The notes beneath the pieces are model-generated. The model ran no database searches and was not told the origin of the DNA. It worked only from the letters and a program-made list of their open reading frames with translations. Source: Epinephelus fuscoguttatus (Eukaryota > Chordata > Actinopteri > Perciformes > Serranidae). Taken from it: a DNA stretch of 64,000 bases. Made by a program: the position numbers and the translations under genes. The stretch covers positions 35,502,996 through 35,566,995 of the forward strand of contig NC_064756.1 in the NCBI RefSeq assembly GCF_011397635.1, written 5' to 3'. Below, piece by piece: positions 24,054-35,792 of the stretch; the first letter of the stretch is position 1; each line of letters opens with the position of its first letter.

Positions 24054-24830
24054 CATTACACATTATGAGTATGTTCATAAATATATTTCATTTCACATTA
24101 TATTTTTTTCATTGTGTATGGATGTATGTATTTACAGATAAATACTTGTTCTTACCATAACAATTGCCTCTGGAAGGTCGACAAGCATTTGAAGACCACT
24201 CTTCAGGTCCAGGGTCTTGAACATCAATGTCTCCAGCGTGGGTAGGAGTGTGCCATGGAAACAGTTGTCTTCTCCCTGAAGAATGTCTAAGGCTACAGTA
24301 CTCCCTGAAGAACTGATGCTCCCGTTCTGTGATGGCTTTCAACCCAAACTTGGAGGGGATGGTGTTCAGCTCAACTACAGGGATCTCACAGATGCGAGCA
24401 AGGGCATCATAAAACGAGTTCCATCTCGCAGTGCAAGGGACTAGCAGCTTCTTTGCGATGACATAATCAACAGTCTCTGGAGCCACAGTTGAATGGCTAG
24501 CCTTGTTCTAAGGTGTGCGATGCACATCTCTGATGTGCGCAAGTAACTACAACATCATCATCATTATCATCACCAACACTGTTTTGCAGTCCCCAGACTC
24601 ATCCTCCTTGCCTGGCTGGTACTTTTTGAAGGCCTTGACGAAATTAGAGCCATTATCCGTGACAGTTGATGTTAATTTGTGGGATATGCCATAGGTTGAG
24701 TGAATGTTGTCAAGCTCAGTTGCAATACTGTCATGACCATGACGGCCTTTAAACCGTCTGCATGCCAGGGCTGCTTTCCTTCGTTCCATGCTATGTGGAT
24801 GTATTCAATCAATGGGCAGTTACGCCAAGA
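23535..24830 (-). pseudogene. hAT transposase, middle and C-terminal part
   Basis: Three minus-strand blocks in order from high to low coordinate: SYLGVTAH then IATELDNIHSTYGISHKL with TDNGSNFVKAFKKY (24547-24835), the catalytic-core region; VPCTARWNSFYDALARICEI (24109-24486); and the C-terminal dimerisation domain NAATPSSAPVERLFSLGK then NRLSDQKFEKLLLLRYN (23535-23729). This is the ZBED/hAT transposase fold, which cuts and pastes DNA in the nucleus. Stops (for example after GVTAH) and a (CA)n insertion break it. Confidence 0.85.
24017..24050. repeat. (CA)n microsatellite
   Basis: About 17 CA units inside the hAT remnant. Confidence 0.95.
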
Positions 24831-24955
24831 TAGCTTTTTTTTTTTTTTGTGAACATTCTTTTTATTGAATATTTTCAAAATTATAACAGTCCAGCACAGT
24901 ACATATACTGGTTGTATAAGATCTGTAGCAAATCCAAAATACATCCACAGCAATG

Positions 24956-25343
24956 GGGCGGCACGGTGGTGTGGTGGTTAGCACTCTCGCCTCACAGCAA
25001 GAGGGTTGCCGGTTCGATCCCGGGCGTGGGAGCCCTTCTGTGCGGAGTTTGCATGTTCTCCCCGTGTCAGCGTGGGTTCTCTCCGGGCACTCCGGCTTCC
25101 TCCCACAGTCCAAAGACATGCATATTGGGGACTAGGTTAATTGGTAACTCTAAATTGTCCATAGGTGTGAATGTGAGTGTGAGTGGTTGTTTGTCTCTAT
25201 GTGTCAGCCCTGCGATAGTCTGGCGACCTGTCCAGGGTGTACCCTGCCTCTCGCCTGATGTAGCTGGGATAGGCTCCAGCCCCAGGGCCCCACCCCCCGC
25301 GACCCTCAAGAGGATGAAGCGGTTAGAAGATGAATGAATGAGG
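24956..25343 (+). mobile_element. tRNA-derived SINE, full length
   Basis: The head has pol III promoter boxes: TGGTGGTTAGCACTCTCG (box A region) and GGTTCGATCCC (box B). The body carries the familiar fish words TTTGCATGTTCTCCCCGTGT and GTCCAAAGACATGCA, and the tail is (TGAA)n. It is flanked by the 13-bp duplication ATCCACAGCAATG (24943-24955 and 25344-25356), direct proof of retroposition into the L1. Confidence 0.92.
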
Positions 25344-25674
25344 ATCCACAGCAATGATCTCAAAAGTACTTATTAGGTCTGACATTTCAGGCAAAATGCA
25401 CTCTGAGTGTCCAGGTACTCCAACACCTTGCCAAACTTTGCTGTAAAGAGGTCCTCCTGACCATTAATACAAAATCTTTCCAGAGAACTATAATCTGATA
25501 TCAAAGACTTAAATAGTCTTACATTTTGGGCAGTTTGGAGAGGCCCCTGTCGTATATTTACTGTACATATATGGAGATATAGTATAAACATTTTGTAAGA
25601 TATTATATTGCATTTCTCTGAATCTGTTACATATGGATATTTTTGTAGGTAAAAGTAAAATTTCCTCCCACACT

Positions 25675-26913
25675 TCAGTATCTATTGTTGTTTTCAACTG
25701 AGTTTCCCATGATTTCCGTAGGGAATGACAACCTGTCGGTATTCAAATGTTGCAGCTGTGAGTAAAATTTGGATACAAAGTGACTTTGTTTAAGACTATC
25801 TAAAAGAGTCTTTTCTAATAAATTAAAGTCGTCTGGGAGATTAAGAGTATCCATTTTAGTATGTACATAGTGTCTGACCTGAAGGTATTTGTAAAATTCT
25901 TTTGTTTGTAATTTGTATTTAGCCTGTAAGGACTCAAATGTTTTGAATTTACCACTTTCCCAAAGATTATAAATATGGTGAATTCCTGCTTCATACCATT
26001 TCTGAAAGCTAGATCCAGTGCCCTCTCTGGTTAAATCAGGATTATCAATCATTGTTGTTAAACAACTCAGTTTATGTTTAGTCCCAAATAATTTCCTCAA
26101 AGCATTCCAGGTACTACACACATTAGTAATTAGAAAATTGTCTTTAGCGATAATTGGTAGTTCACTCCTGTGTTTATCAAGTAAGTTGACAGGAGAGTAT
26201 GGTTTGGAGAGGCTTGCTTCAATCTCAAACCATGGCAGCTTCGGTTGAGCAGTTGCCCATATTGAGATAATCCTGGTTTGCACTGATGTTGTATAATTTG
26301 TGATGTTGGGGAGGCCACATCCTCCTGGTTCTTTTGGTAGTTGTAAAATATTTAATTTAATTTTAGGCTTTCTGCCAGCCCATATAAAGTCAGAGAGCTT
26401 TATTTATATATTTAATGTTGTTTCTCTTCAGAGATATGAAGAGCATAGATAGAGGTTAAGTAATTTTGGGGAGAATTTTATTTTAACCCCAAATATGGCA
26501 CCAGATGGATTCACCCCCAAATATGTGAATCCATCTGGTGCCCAGTGAAAGAGTTTGACAAAATCAGGTTCGTACTCATATGAAAAACCTCGAGGCATGA
26601 TTTCAGATTTTGTAAAATTAACCTTGTATCCAGAAATTTGACTGAACTCTTTCACACAATTGATTAGCGCAGGTATTGAGTTTGATGCGTCTGTTAATGT
26701 CAGGAGGATGTCATCCGCGTACAATAAAATTTTGTGTTGTGTTGTTCCTATCACCGTTCCCTTGATACTGGAGGTTTGCCGGACAGCAATTGCTAATGGC
26801 TCTATAGCTAAAGAGAATAATAGAGGTGATAGTGGTGACCCTTGAGCTATACCTCTATTAAGCTGAAATTGGGTGGAAATTAGGCCATTTGTTAAGACTG
26901 GGGCAGTGGGCAC
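25675..26913 (-). pseudogene. L1 ORF2: reverse transcriptase and C-terminal parts
   Basis: Minus strand 26428-26913 has the reverse transcriptase motifs RGIAQGSPLSPLLFSLAIEP and the catalytic LLYADDILL, followed by GYKVNFTKSE. Minus strand 25675-26283 continues with the C-terminal region (IISIWATAQPKLPWFEIE, WYEAGIHHIYNLW). The two frames are separated by shifts and stops, so no full protein can be made. Confidence 0.85.
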
Positions 26914-27075
26914 TTTATATAAAAGTTGTACCCATCAAACAAATCTGACGGAAAGCCAAATCTTTTCAGCACTTCAAGCATGTATTTTCGTTCAATACGA
27001 TCAAATGCTTTCTCTGCATCCATCGTTACTATAGCACTTGGAGTTTGATGAAAATTAAGATAATGAATAATATTA

Positions 27076-27432
27076 TTAGCACTCTCACCTCACAGCAAGA
27101 GGGTTGCCGGTTTGATCCCGGGCGTGGGAGCCCTTCTGTGCGGAGTTTGCATGTTCTCCCCGTGTCAGCGTGGGTTCTCTCCGGGCACTCCGGCTTCCTC
27201 CCACAGTCCAAAGACATGCAGATTGGGGACTAGGTTAATTGGTAACTCTAAATTGTCCGTAGGTGTGAATGTGAGTGTGAATGGTTGTCTGTCTCTATGT
27301 GTCAGCCCTGCGATAGTCTGGCGACCTGTCCAGGGTGTACCCTGCCTCTCGCCCGATGTCAGTTGGGATAGGCTCCAGCCCCCCTGCGACCCTCAAGAGG
27401 ATGAAGCGGTTAGAAGATGAATGAATGAATGA
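27076..27432 (+). mobile_element. tRNA-derived SINE, 5' truncated
   Basis: Same family as 24956-25343 but starting within box A (TTAGCACTCTCACC). Flanked by the 13-bp duplication ATGAATAATATTA (27063-27075 and 27433-27445). It interrupts the L1 reverse transcriptase. Confidence 0.92.
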
Positions 27433-27445
27433 ATGAATAATATTA

Positions 27446-28740
27446 ATTGAACGTCTTGTGTTATTTGATGAAGTACGGCCTTTTATAAACCCTGTTTGGT
27501 CTGCATTAACTATATCAGTCACCACTCTTTCTAGTCGATTAGCCACTATTTTTGAGAGTATTTTTGCATCCACTCCAAGTAGGCTAATTGGGCAATAAGA
27601 AGCACATAGTTCTGGATTTTTCCCTTTTTTAGGGATAACTATGGGATAACTATAATATGAGCTAAATACATAGATTTTGGAAGTTCATCCTCTTCAAAAG
27701 ATTTGTTGAACACACATTGTAGTCATTTGTAGTATTTGAGTGTAGAGATTGCTTTATCAATTTCTGTTAATGTAACAGGACCTTCCAGCAGTTAGGCTCA
27801 TTCATCTGTTAGTTGAGGCATCTTTAAGCCATCTAAAAAGTTTCCACTGGTTAGTGTATTATTGTCCAATTCCAACGCATACAGTGTTTCATAAAACTTC
27901 TGAAAGCATTCATTGATCTTTGTATTGTTTGTTTGACGGATTTGATCCTCATCAGATATTGCAGAAATAAAAGTTTTTTGGGGAGAGTTTCTTGCTCAAC
28001 GAGCTAAGAACTGATTTGGCTTATTCCCAAATTCAAACAATCTTTGTCTAGCGAACAAAATATTAGACTCAGCCTTCTTTGTTAGTAAATCAGACAACCG
28101 TAGTCTTTTCACCTTTAACTCTTTAAGCACGTCATCCAATTTGGATCTATGAAAATCTTCCTCTAATTTTTTGATTTTCTTTTCAATTTGTGATTATTCT
28201 TGTGTGTGCTCTTTCTTTTTCTTACTAGAGTAGGATATAATCATGCCTTGCATGTAAGCTTTATAAACCTCCCACACCAATCGTGGATCACAGTCATTGC
28301 AGTCATTTACTTCTAAATAGAAGTCTGTCTGAGTTTCCAAGAATTTGATAAAATTATCGTCATGAAACAGTGATGCATTAATTTTCCAATAAAACGATCG
28401 CTCTGCGGGCTTAAGAGGCTGCATTTTCAGAGTGACAGGAGTATGGTCTGAAAGAACGATGGCTCCAATATCAGACTGCTCTACTAAATGGGAGAGGTGT
28501 TCAGATACAAATATGTAATCAATTCGTGAGAGTGACAAATGAGGTGGAGAATAAAATGTGTAATTTCTGCTATTAGGATTCATGTATCTCCAACCATCTA
28601 ACCATTTTGTAGTGCTCTGCCAGATTTTGACTGATCTTTATGAGGGGGGTCTCTATCTAAAGAGGGGGAAAGATAACAATTAAAATCACCCCCAATTATC
28701 ATATTTGTACAGTCCATTTCAGCAATTTTACTGATTAGGA
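27446..28740 (-). pseudogene. L1 ORF2: N-terminal reverse transcriptase and endonuclease
   Basis: Minus strand 27446-27573 gives ILSKIVANRLERVVTDIV then NADQTGFIKGR, the start of the reverse transcriptase. 28194-28583 gives SRIDYIFVSEHL and IVLSDHTPVTL, and 28600-28740 gives MIIGGDFNCYLSPSLDR: the apurinic-type endonuclease with its catalytic Asp-Asn and Ser-Asp-His. Frames are broken between these blocks. Confidence 0.85.
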
Positions 28741-28741
28741 A

Positions 28742-29350
28742 TGAAACGGGTGTGGTATGGACCCAAATGCAGTATACAGGCGCTTTCAGCCGATGATGAT
28801 GAGGAGGAAGCTCCGTGGTCCGAAGAGCCGGCTGCACGTGTGGAGGTGCCGACGGGGAGAGGGCAGAGGAGTGGTCGGAGGCAGGTGGGGGCCGGAGCCA
28901 GATGAGCAGTCCGCGAAGGCAGAGGCACCGAAGGGGAGCAGGCAGGAGGATAAACGAGGACAGGCGGAGGAGTCGTTACCAGCCGAGCAGTCAGATACCA
29001 GAAACGCTGAGGCAGAGCACGAGGTCAGGGACAGAAGGCAGGTGAGTTTACCGGGAGGCAGACGAGGAGAGCAGGTCGGGAACAGGCAGAGTCGGCACCA
29101 GGAGATCAGACAGGAGAAGAATGCTGGAAAGTCTCGCATGACGCTGAAGAACAATCTGGCAATGAGTGAGAGTGCTGGAGAGGCTTATATGCAGGGCTGA
29201 TTATGATGAGCTGCAGCTGTGTAGGCAGGTGAGCAGAGTTGGGCTGATGAGGTGGGCGTGGCTGGCAGGTAGAGTGGAGCAGAGGGAGGGAGAGTGGAAA
29301 ATCACTGCAGCAGAGTGACAGGAGGGGAATGAGAGGCAGGGACTGTGACA
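28742..29350 (+). mobile_element. Solo LTR, 609 bp, inside the L1
   Basis: Begins TGAAACGGGTGTGG and ends GACTGTGACA. The flanks are AGGAA (28737-28741) and AGGAG (29351-29355), a 5-bp duplication with one change. L1 endonuclease codons (GNIYAP on one side, SFLISKI on the other) continue across it. Long frames inside it are chance. Confidence 0.75.
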
Positions 29351-29884
29351 AGGAGCATAAATATTTCCTAACAATACTGATAGTTCTCCTTTTACTAAAA
29401 CTATTTTTCCATCTTTATCTTTGTAACTACCTAATGTGGCTGAAACTGAGCCAAGAAAAACAAAAAACAAAACCCTTGTCATACTTTAGCTATATCAATA
29501 CAGCTGAAGGGGCAAAAGAAACAAAGTGAAAAAAGAAATATGTCAAGTCTCTCCATCTGGATTAAGTCCAAACCATAATGCTAGCATGTCAACTGCTATG
29601 TAAATAATAGTAGGCAGCAGTAAACTGAGAAATACCCATGTACAAATGCCTTTAAATTTAAGATGAACAAAAGCTATCTTAATGTTATATGGTACCCACT
29701 GTCCATTATTAAGTCTTTCTTTATTCATTTGTATAATGCAGTCTTTTGAGGCAGATGGTACCGTTTACCTGAATACAGGTGGATTGATACAGTTATCGGG
29801 TAGTTGGGATTGTCTTCACATAGTTGGTGATTTCCCTCATTGTGGAAAGGGAGATCGGTTTTCCATTCGGAGGGAGAACCTTAA

Positions 29885-30451
29885 TCACAGCTGGGTAAAC
29901 GAAAGCGTATTTGATCCCCGCTTCCCGAAGCCTTCTGTGTGCGTCTGCAGATTCACAGGTGGATTCTTGCCTTCGGTGCCTTCTTTCAGTCCAATAATCC
30001 TAACGTTTTGCTGTCGACTCTGGTTCTCATAATTCTCGAGTTTTTCCATTGCTTTTTTCAGCGCTGACTCCACCGAGTCAAGCCGTGGTTCATTAGCTGC
30101 TGCTTTATCCTCCAAGTCGGACACTCGTTGTTCCACTGTCCCCAGTCTGTCCACCAGCGTGTCTAGCTTTCCTGACATTTCTGTGACTGGTTTCAGGATA
30201 TTAGTGAGTTTAGTGTCTAACATCTCTGCAATATTACGAGTCACCTGCTGTATCACTGTGTCATCGTTAGTGGGGCTGGCGTCCTCTTTTTCGGGCTTGG
30301 TACAAGATTCTGGCTCTTCTTCGTTAGCTAGCTCTACCTGTGCTTCGCCGTCTTGATTAGCCAGTGCTTCACTAGCCGCCGACTTGTTGCCCTTTTTCCG
30401 AGTATCTCTCCTCTTGGGCATAATGAGAAAGTTTTCCATAGACATGTTCAA
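29885..30451 (-). pseudogene. L1 ORF1 fragment
   Basis: Likely start MPKRRDTRKKG at about 30421. Residues then show an acidic stretch, a heptad-rich coiled coil (KLDTLVDRLGTVEQRVSDLE) and the beginning of the RNA-recognition fold (QSRQQNVRIIGLKEGTEG). This is the RNA-binding ORF1 protein of L1 elements. The frame ends early at 29885. Confidence 0.85.
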
Positions 30452-30569
30452 TGTCTATGTAGTTTTAGCGACAGTAACCAAAGTTTTAGCAATGGGCAAA
30501 TCGAGAAATATTGTTTTAGTTAAATCCAGTGAGGAGACCGACAGCGGAGCGTCTGTCTGTCGAATGGCC

Positions 30570-31110
30570 GCAGTAGAAGAGACATATTCTAATTCTTCAA
30601 ATCCCCTTTTGAGCTTGGCATTCATTTTAGCGTACATGGCATCTATGTATTTAGAAAATGTCTTTCTGCATGGCGGACCAGCACCTGCTTTCCCCGGTAT
30701 TTTGCCAATGAGGGCTCTGAAGTAGTCTTAGCCAACTGTTGATAATGGGAGCATGTTCTCAACAACATACCTGCTTATCATTCCATTCAGTTCAGTCTGT
30801 GTCACAAGTTTTTGTGAAGCTGGAGCAGAAAAATCCAGCTTTAGCTGCTTGAACAGTGTGGCTCAGTGTCCTTCTTCGTTAGCAGAGCTCACGTTAGCCA
30901 CACCTGGCCTGCTATCATCATCAACAGTGTCAACAACAGTGTTATTGGCCACTAGTTTTGTAGAAGCGTGTGCCGTTGAGAGATGCTTCATCAGATTTCA
31001 GTTGCTTACAACGGACATGGACAAACACTTCACTCCGGGACATAATGTACACTTAACATTAAAGTTCTTGCCTTTTATCTCAAGGAGATTGAGCCGTTAT
31101 TCCCATCACT
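30570..31110 (-). pseudogene. hAT transposase, N-terminal part
   Basis: The minus strand gives a BED-type zinc-finger tail (HLSTAHAST at about 30970-31000), LKLDFSAPASQKLVTQTELN, then IGKIPGKAGAGPPCRKTFSK and MYAKMNAKLKRGFEELEYVS, where the L1 begins. This joins in order with the transposase blocks below 24835. Stop codons are present in the BED region. Confidence 0.75.
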
Positions 31111-31174
31111 GCTGATCAGGTAGTGTGCAGTTTTAGAGCTTTATCACTGAAAACAACTGTCTGTTGGGGTCCAT

Positions 31175-31474
31175 GTTATTGGTTCAACAGCCCATTGGTT
31201 TGACATCCCATTAGTCCGACTGTTCGCGGTGCTGAACGGCTCGCGGCGGGCGTATGGTGTGCCGCGACCGGCTTGAGGCAGAGCAGGCTCACGGCTTATG
31301 TGTTTGTCACTTTCTTTTTCATTTTAACCCACACCATGATCTTTTCCTGACCCTAACCAAGTGGTTTTCGTGCCTAAACCTAACCAGACCTTAACCACAG
31401 GGCATCATGATGATTTCGAAACGGACTTCGGAACAATGGGATGTCGGATCAATGGGCTGTCGAACCAATGGGCA
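31175..31474. mobile_element. Short inverted-repeat element (MITE)
   Basis: The left end ATTGGTTCAACAGCCCATTGG, then GACATCCCATTAGTCCGAC, is mirrored at the right by GATGTCGGATCAATGGGCTG then TCGAACCAATGGG. The middle has CTAACC-rich words (CCTAACCAAG, CCTAACCAGACCTTAACC) and no coding capacity. Confidence 0.7.
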
Positions 31475-31645
31475 GTTCCCGTCTGTTGCAGCCACTGTGA
31501 GAGTGAAACAAAAGAGTAAAGTTACAGGCCCAACAGTGAAACAGTGACCTAAACTCTCTAGAAATCTCTGTAAAGCCATGGGGCAGTGTTGTAATTATGA
31601 CCACCTAAACTGAGACCAGGTCATGACCAAGACCAGAGTGTGTTG

Positions 31646-34108
31646 TAGGGCATTAACAGAAAAGTCGATTTGTCGACGTGTCAACGTCAGTGGCACAAGT
31701 CGACACCCCCCGGGAGGAGTTGACAAGTCGTGTGTTTTTTCCTTCTCTCTCTCTGTGTGCTTGTGTACGGAATGCAGTCGCTGCCTCTGATTACGCTGAT
31801 ACTTTATCCTTGACTTAGTGAACTATGGGGTGCCGTTTGTAAAGTGTCTCACGCTGAAAATAACATCAACATTTTGCCACATTTAGCTTCAAACAATGTT
31901 TAAAAAAGTATTGTGATTTTTTTAACGTCACCTTTTACCACATTTACAGCAATATTTGTTAACTTAGAAATATATTAAATAGTTAAATCTAAATATTAAA
32001 TGTGGCACCTAAATGTTAAATGTTAAATCTAAATATTAAATCTAAATCTAAATGCTAAATCTAAATCTAAATCTAAATGTTAAATCTAAATATTAAATCT
32101 AAATCTAAATGCTAAATATAAATATAAATATAAATGTTAAATCTAAATATTAAATCTAAATCTAAATCTAAATGTTAAATCTAAATGTTTTGGGTGAAAC
32201 TAAATATTTAGCTAATATGCAAATTCACACTGCCGGTCACCGGAAGTACCAAAATAAAAGCTCGAGAGGGTCAGACTGTTTATAGAATCAAATAACGAAT
32301 TAAAACCAACTTATCGGGGGAAATGGACACTTGAACATACATTAGCGTGATAATAACTACCTAAAATAACAAGAAACGTGTTTGGAGAAATTTTATTTGA
32401 CGTGTACTTTGAGTTGTTACCGTCCCTTCGAAGGGATTAACAACCTAAGCTAAACTAACAACCGTCAGTTCTTAGCCCCGTTAGCAGTGTCTGTAATGAC
32501 TCATTAACTCTTAAACGGTCCGTGAAAAAAATATTTTTTTCCAGCGGATGTGTTAGTTACAACATGATTGAGCTAGCAAAGCAGTTTTGTGTTGCGATGT
32601 GTGGTATTTATTCAGTTTTGGGAAATCACGATGTCTAGAAAGCACCAGTGGCCGCAGCAGCAGCAAAGCTATCAGGACGTCATCTGTTAAATGTCTCCCA
32701 TTGTCGGATACGACATTAAACTACTCCAGTTAGCTCAATCATGTTGTAAGTAAGACATCCGCTGGACAAGATATTTTCTGCACGGACCGTTAGAGTTAGT
32801 GAGTCATTACAGACACTAACGGGGCTAACAGCTAACGGTTAGCCCCGCTAATCTACGATAACCATGTTATTAATTTCAGACCGTGATAGTAATGTTTGTT
32901 CAGTCATAGTGTTTATAGGCTTTACAAACACCAGATTAGTCTAAACGGTGATACAGTGATGTGAAAAACGTGAGATGTGCATATATATATATGTTGCTAA
33001 ACTCCGCTGGTTTTCTACCTGGAAGTATTTGTAAACAACAAGGTGATTCCCTCAGAAGGGACACTAACAGCTCAAAGTACACATCAAATAAAATTTCTCC
33101 AAACACGTTTCTTATTATTTTAGGTAGTTATTATCACGCTAATGTATGTTCAAGTGTCCATTTCCCCCGATAAGTTGGTTTTAATTCGTTATTTGATTCT
33201 ATAAACAGTCTGACCATCTCAAGCTTTTATTTTGGTACTTCCGGTGACCGGCAGTGTGAATTTGCATATTAGCTAAATATTTAGTTTCACCCAGAACATT
33301 TAGATTTAACATTTAGATTTAGATTTAGATTTAATATTTAGATTTAACATTTATATTTATATTTATATTTAGCATTTAGATTTAACATTTAGATTTAGAT
33401 TTAGATTTAATATTTAGATTTAAATTTAGCATTTAGATTTAGATTTAATATTTAGATTTAGATTTAGATTTAGATTTAACATTTAACATTTAGGTGCCAC
33501 ATTTAATATTTAGATTTAACTATTTAATATATTTCTAAGTTAACAAATATTGCTGTAAATGTGGTAAAAGGTGACGTTAAAAAAATCACAATACTTTTTT
33601 AAACATTGTTTGAAGCTAAATGTGGCAAAATGTTGATGTTATTTTCAGCGTGAGACACTTTACAAACGGCACCCCATAGTGAACATACTCGGGCGTATTA
33701 TAAGCGGAGCAGACTCCGCGAGGAATGTCCGCAGTCCTTCAGGCTTTCATAGTCGAGCGCACTTCCGCGTTGTAGTTTCCTGTAAAAATGTCCGTGAATA
33801 ATCCCCGCGATGTGAAAAATACATGCCGAGCAGTCACTCGTGCGCGGAGCAGAGTCCGTGCGGTCGTAAAATCCGAGCTTTGCACGCGGACGTCCGCTTT
33901 GAGTCCGCACAGACCTCCGCAGAGTTCATTCCGCATACGTTCCGCCCGAGTATGTTCGGGCCTTGGCAGACACACATCACATGTGTGGAGATACTTCACT
34001 TTTCTCCGCCGTGTCAATGTGATGATGTCATCAAATGACTTGTCGACTCAACTCAACTTTATTGACAGATAAGTTGACCTGAAAAAAATCAAAGTCGTTA
34101 AAGCCCTA
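31646..34108. mobile_element. hAT-like non-autonomous element with a nested palindrome
   Basis: Ends are TAGGGCATTAAC and GTTAAAGCCCTA, inverted with one change, followed inward by GTCGACTT/AAGTCGAC-type words. Flanks GTGTGTTG (31638-31645) and CTGTGTTG (34109-34116) match at seven of eight bases, an 8-bp duplication as in hAT insertions. Most of the interior is the nested element 31824-33676; the residue at 33690-34035 is GC-rich with no convincing coding frame. Confidence 0.6.
31824..33676. mobile_element. Giant fold-back element
   Basis: Flanked by the 8-bp repeat TAGTGAAC (31816-31823 and 33677-33684). The ends TGGGGTGCCGTTTGTAAAGT and its complement are near-perfect inverted copies. The left arm runs to about 32573 and the right arm starts near 32728; both contain inverted arrays of AAATCTAAATNTT words (31975-32190 and 33300-33525). 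The right arm has about 200 extra bases (about 32820-33030). No coding sequence is seen. Confidence 0.85.
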
Positions 34109-34289
34109 CTGTGTTGAGACAGAGACAAAACCAAGAATCCAAGTCAAGATCAAGCCCAGCTGTACACTACATGACAAACTTATAATGTGGAACATGCTAA
34201 GCCATCGACACTCCGCAAATAATCTGGAAGATCCACATTCCCATAAAAATACCCACTCTAAAAACTTAGATTCCTCTTAACTGACCTTT

Positions 34290-34850
34290 TTTATGCCTCC
34301 CTGGTGGCAATAGCTGGAGGCACTATGTTGTTCATCTATCCGATCCATTCTTGTGAATGTGATTGTGAGCACATGGGAATTTTGTTAAATTTGGCACAAC
34401 GATCCACTTGGACTCAACAATGAACTGATTAGATTTTAAGCGGTCAAAGGTCAAAAGTCAAGGTATGATATCCTCTGTCTCATTCTCTTACATCATACAT
34501 AATATACATACATAATAATTCCAGAACACCTTGAAAGAATTTCTTTAAATTTGGTAAGAGAAAATGTCCATTTGGAGTCAAGGAAGAACTGACTAGATTT
34601 TGGTAATCAAATGTCAAGGTCACTGTGACCTTGCATTGGTCTCATTCTTGTGAATTCAATATCTTAAGAGGGCCTTTAAGGAATTTCCTCAGGTTTTTTT
34701 TTCAGACGTTCACTTGGACTCAGTGATGAACTGATTAGAATTTATTGGGCAAAAACAACTAGTCAAGATATAATAATGAAGATATGACAATTTATATCCA
34801 AAAGGTCAAAGCTCAACTTCACTGTGACATCATAATGTTCTGCAAAAACA
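34290..34850. repeat. Degenerate tandem repeat with TCAAAGGTCA words
   Basis: Three or so imperfect units contain CACTTGGACTCAACAATGAAC (with variants), TGATTAGATTTT and TCAAAGGTCAAAAGTCAAGG or GTCAAGGTCACTGTGACC. Similar words recur at 43270-43330 and 9950-9990. Copy B of the segmental duplication starts inside it at about 34728. Confidence 0.6.
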
Positions 34851-35756
34851 TTTTTCTGGGCGTAATTTAACATGTTGACTCAGGAACAAAAGGGAAGACA
34901 TTTGGTCAGACACTGAATTGATGACACTAATCTTGGGTGTCCAATTTGAAACTGTGCTGACTGTATAGATCTGTGCTGCCAGGCTGAAGATGTGTGACGC
35001 ATCCATGTTTCCCCCCCAAAATACACTTAATATCTTTTATTAAATCCCTTCAAAGGCTTCACTGCTTATATCGTCTCAGTGTGAACAGACATGGACATAA
35101 GCTGCAACTTAGCTAACAACTGTGAGGTTGTAAATCTGGTTTAGTGCAACAGATTGTTTCTCAACTAGTGTTCATTAATCATTAAGTTGAGGATACAAAT
35201 TGAGTTCAAATAGTGTTTAACAGGACAATCAACAATAAATAGCAATAATAGCTGATAGTTTTATTATCTAAACCACCCATTTAGACATGAAAGCAAAAGT
35301 CAGTTGACCTGAAGTGCTGATTTGGAGAAACTTTGCACAACTTCACAGGATTATTTGTCTATGTGACAGTTTGTTTTGCAAAGTTTACACTGTTGTTGTC
35401 TGGTCTGTTCACATAGTCACTAGCAGCAGCTAACACTGAGGCATCTTGGGGGAATATGATGGTGACACTCTGCAGACATAGTTTGTTTTTCTCCATGTGG
35501 ATTTAGACTCCAAACAGAGCAGTGATGCTAATGAGCCGATCATCACTATTCTCTTCAGGCAAATAAACTCCTGTGAAACTCATTAAGAGTTCATCACTTC
35601 ATTAATTATTTAAACTATCCTCTGTTGTTTTGGCTCTGAGTGGAGATGGATGACTCAACAGGTAAAAAAAGTTTTTCATACTTGGAAAACTATTGACTTG
35701 TCTTGCAGTTTCTGTAAGGATTCAATATTGTATCAAAAACTATCATCAACATGCTT

Positions 35757-35792
35757 GTATTAGATTAGATTAGATTAGATTAGATTAGATTA
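35757..35792. repeat. (GATTA)n microsatellite
   Basis: Copy B counterpart of 1111-1140, one unit longer. Confidence 0.9.

Larger units (their letters stand above)
24836..30560 (-). mobile_element. L1-type LINE inserted in the hAT element
   Basis: The 3' end is a poly(A) tract on the minus strand (T run 24836-24850). Moving up the window, minus-strand pieces appear in L1 order: ORF2 C-terminus (25675-26283), reverse transcriptase (26428-27573), endonuclease end (28194-28740), endonuclease start (29360-29430) and ORF1 (29885-30451). Two SINEs and a solo LTR are inserted in it. hAT coding sequence lies on both outer sides, so the L1 landed in the transposase gene. A few transposase residues seem lost at the junction. 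Confidence 0.85.
22461..31120 (-). mobile_element. hAT transposon, split by an L1 insertion
   Basis: The left end CAGTGTTGGG followed by (C)ATGTTACTTT is a typical hAT terminus in fish. Minus-strand transposase pieces lie at 23535-24830 and 30570-31110. Between them is an L1 element (about 24836-30560). A second repeat (22665-23060) interrupts the 3' untranslated part. I did not find the other terminus. Confidence 0.75.

Noticed and set aside
24968-25040. Possible tRNA gene (box A and box B present)
   Set aside because: It is the head of a SINE with a matching second copy, a (TGAA)n tail and a 13-bp target duplication; no cloverleaf was evident.
28757-29200. Arginine- and glutamate-rich frames on both strands
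   Set aside because: They fall inside the solo LTR at 28742-29350 and reflect its GGAGGCAG-type composition.
32000-33525. CRISPR-like regular repeats (AAATCTAAAT units)
   Set aside because: Units are short, contiguous and lack spacers; it is an AT-rich array inside a eukaryotic fold-back element.
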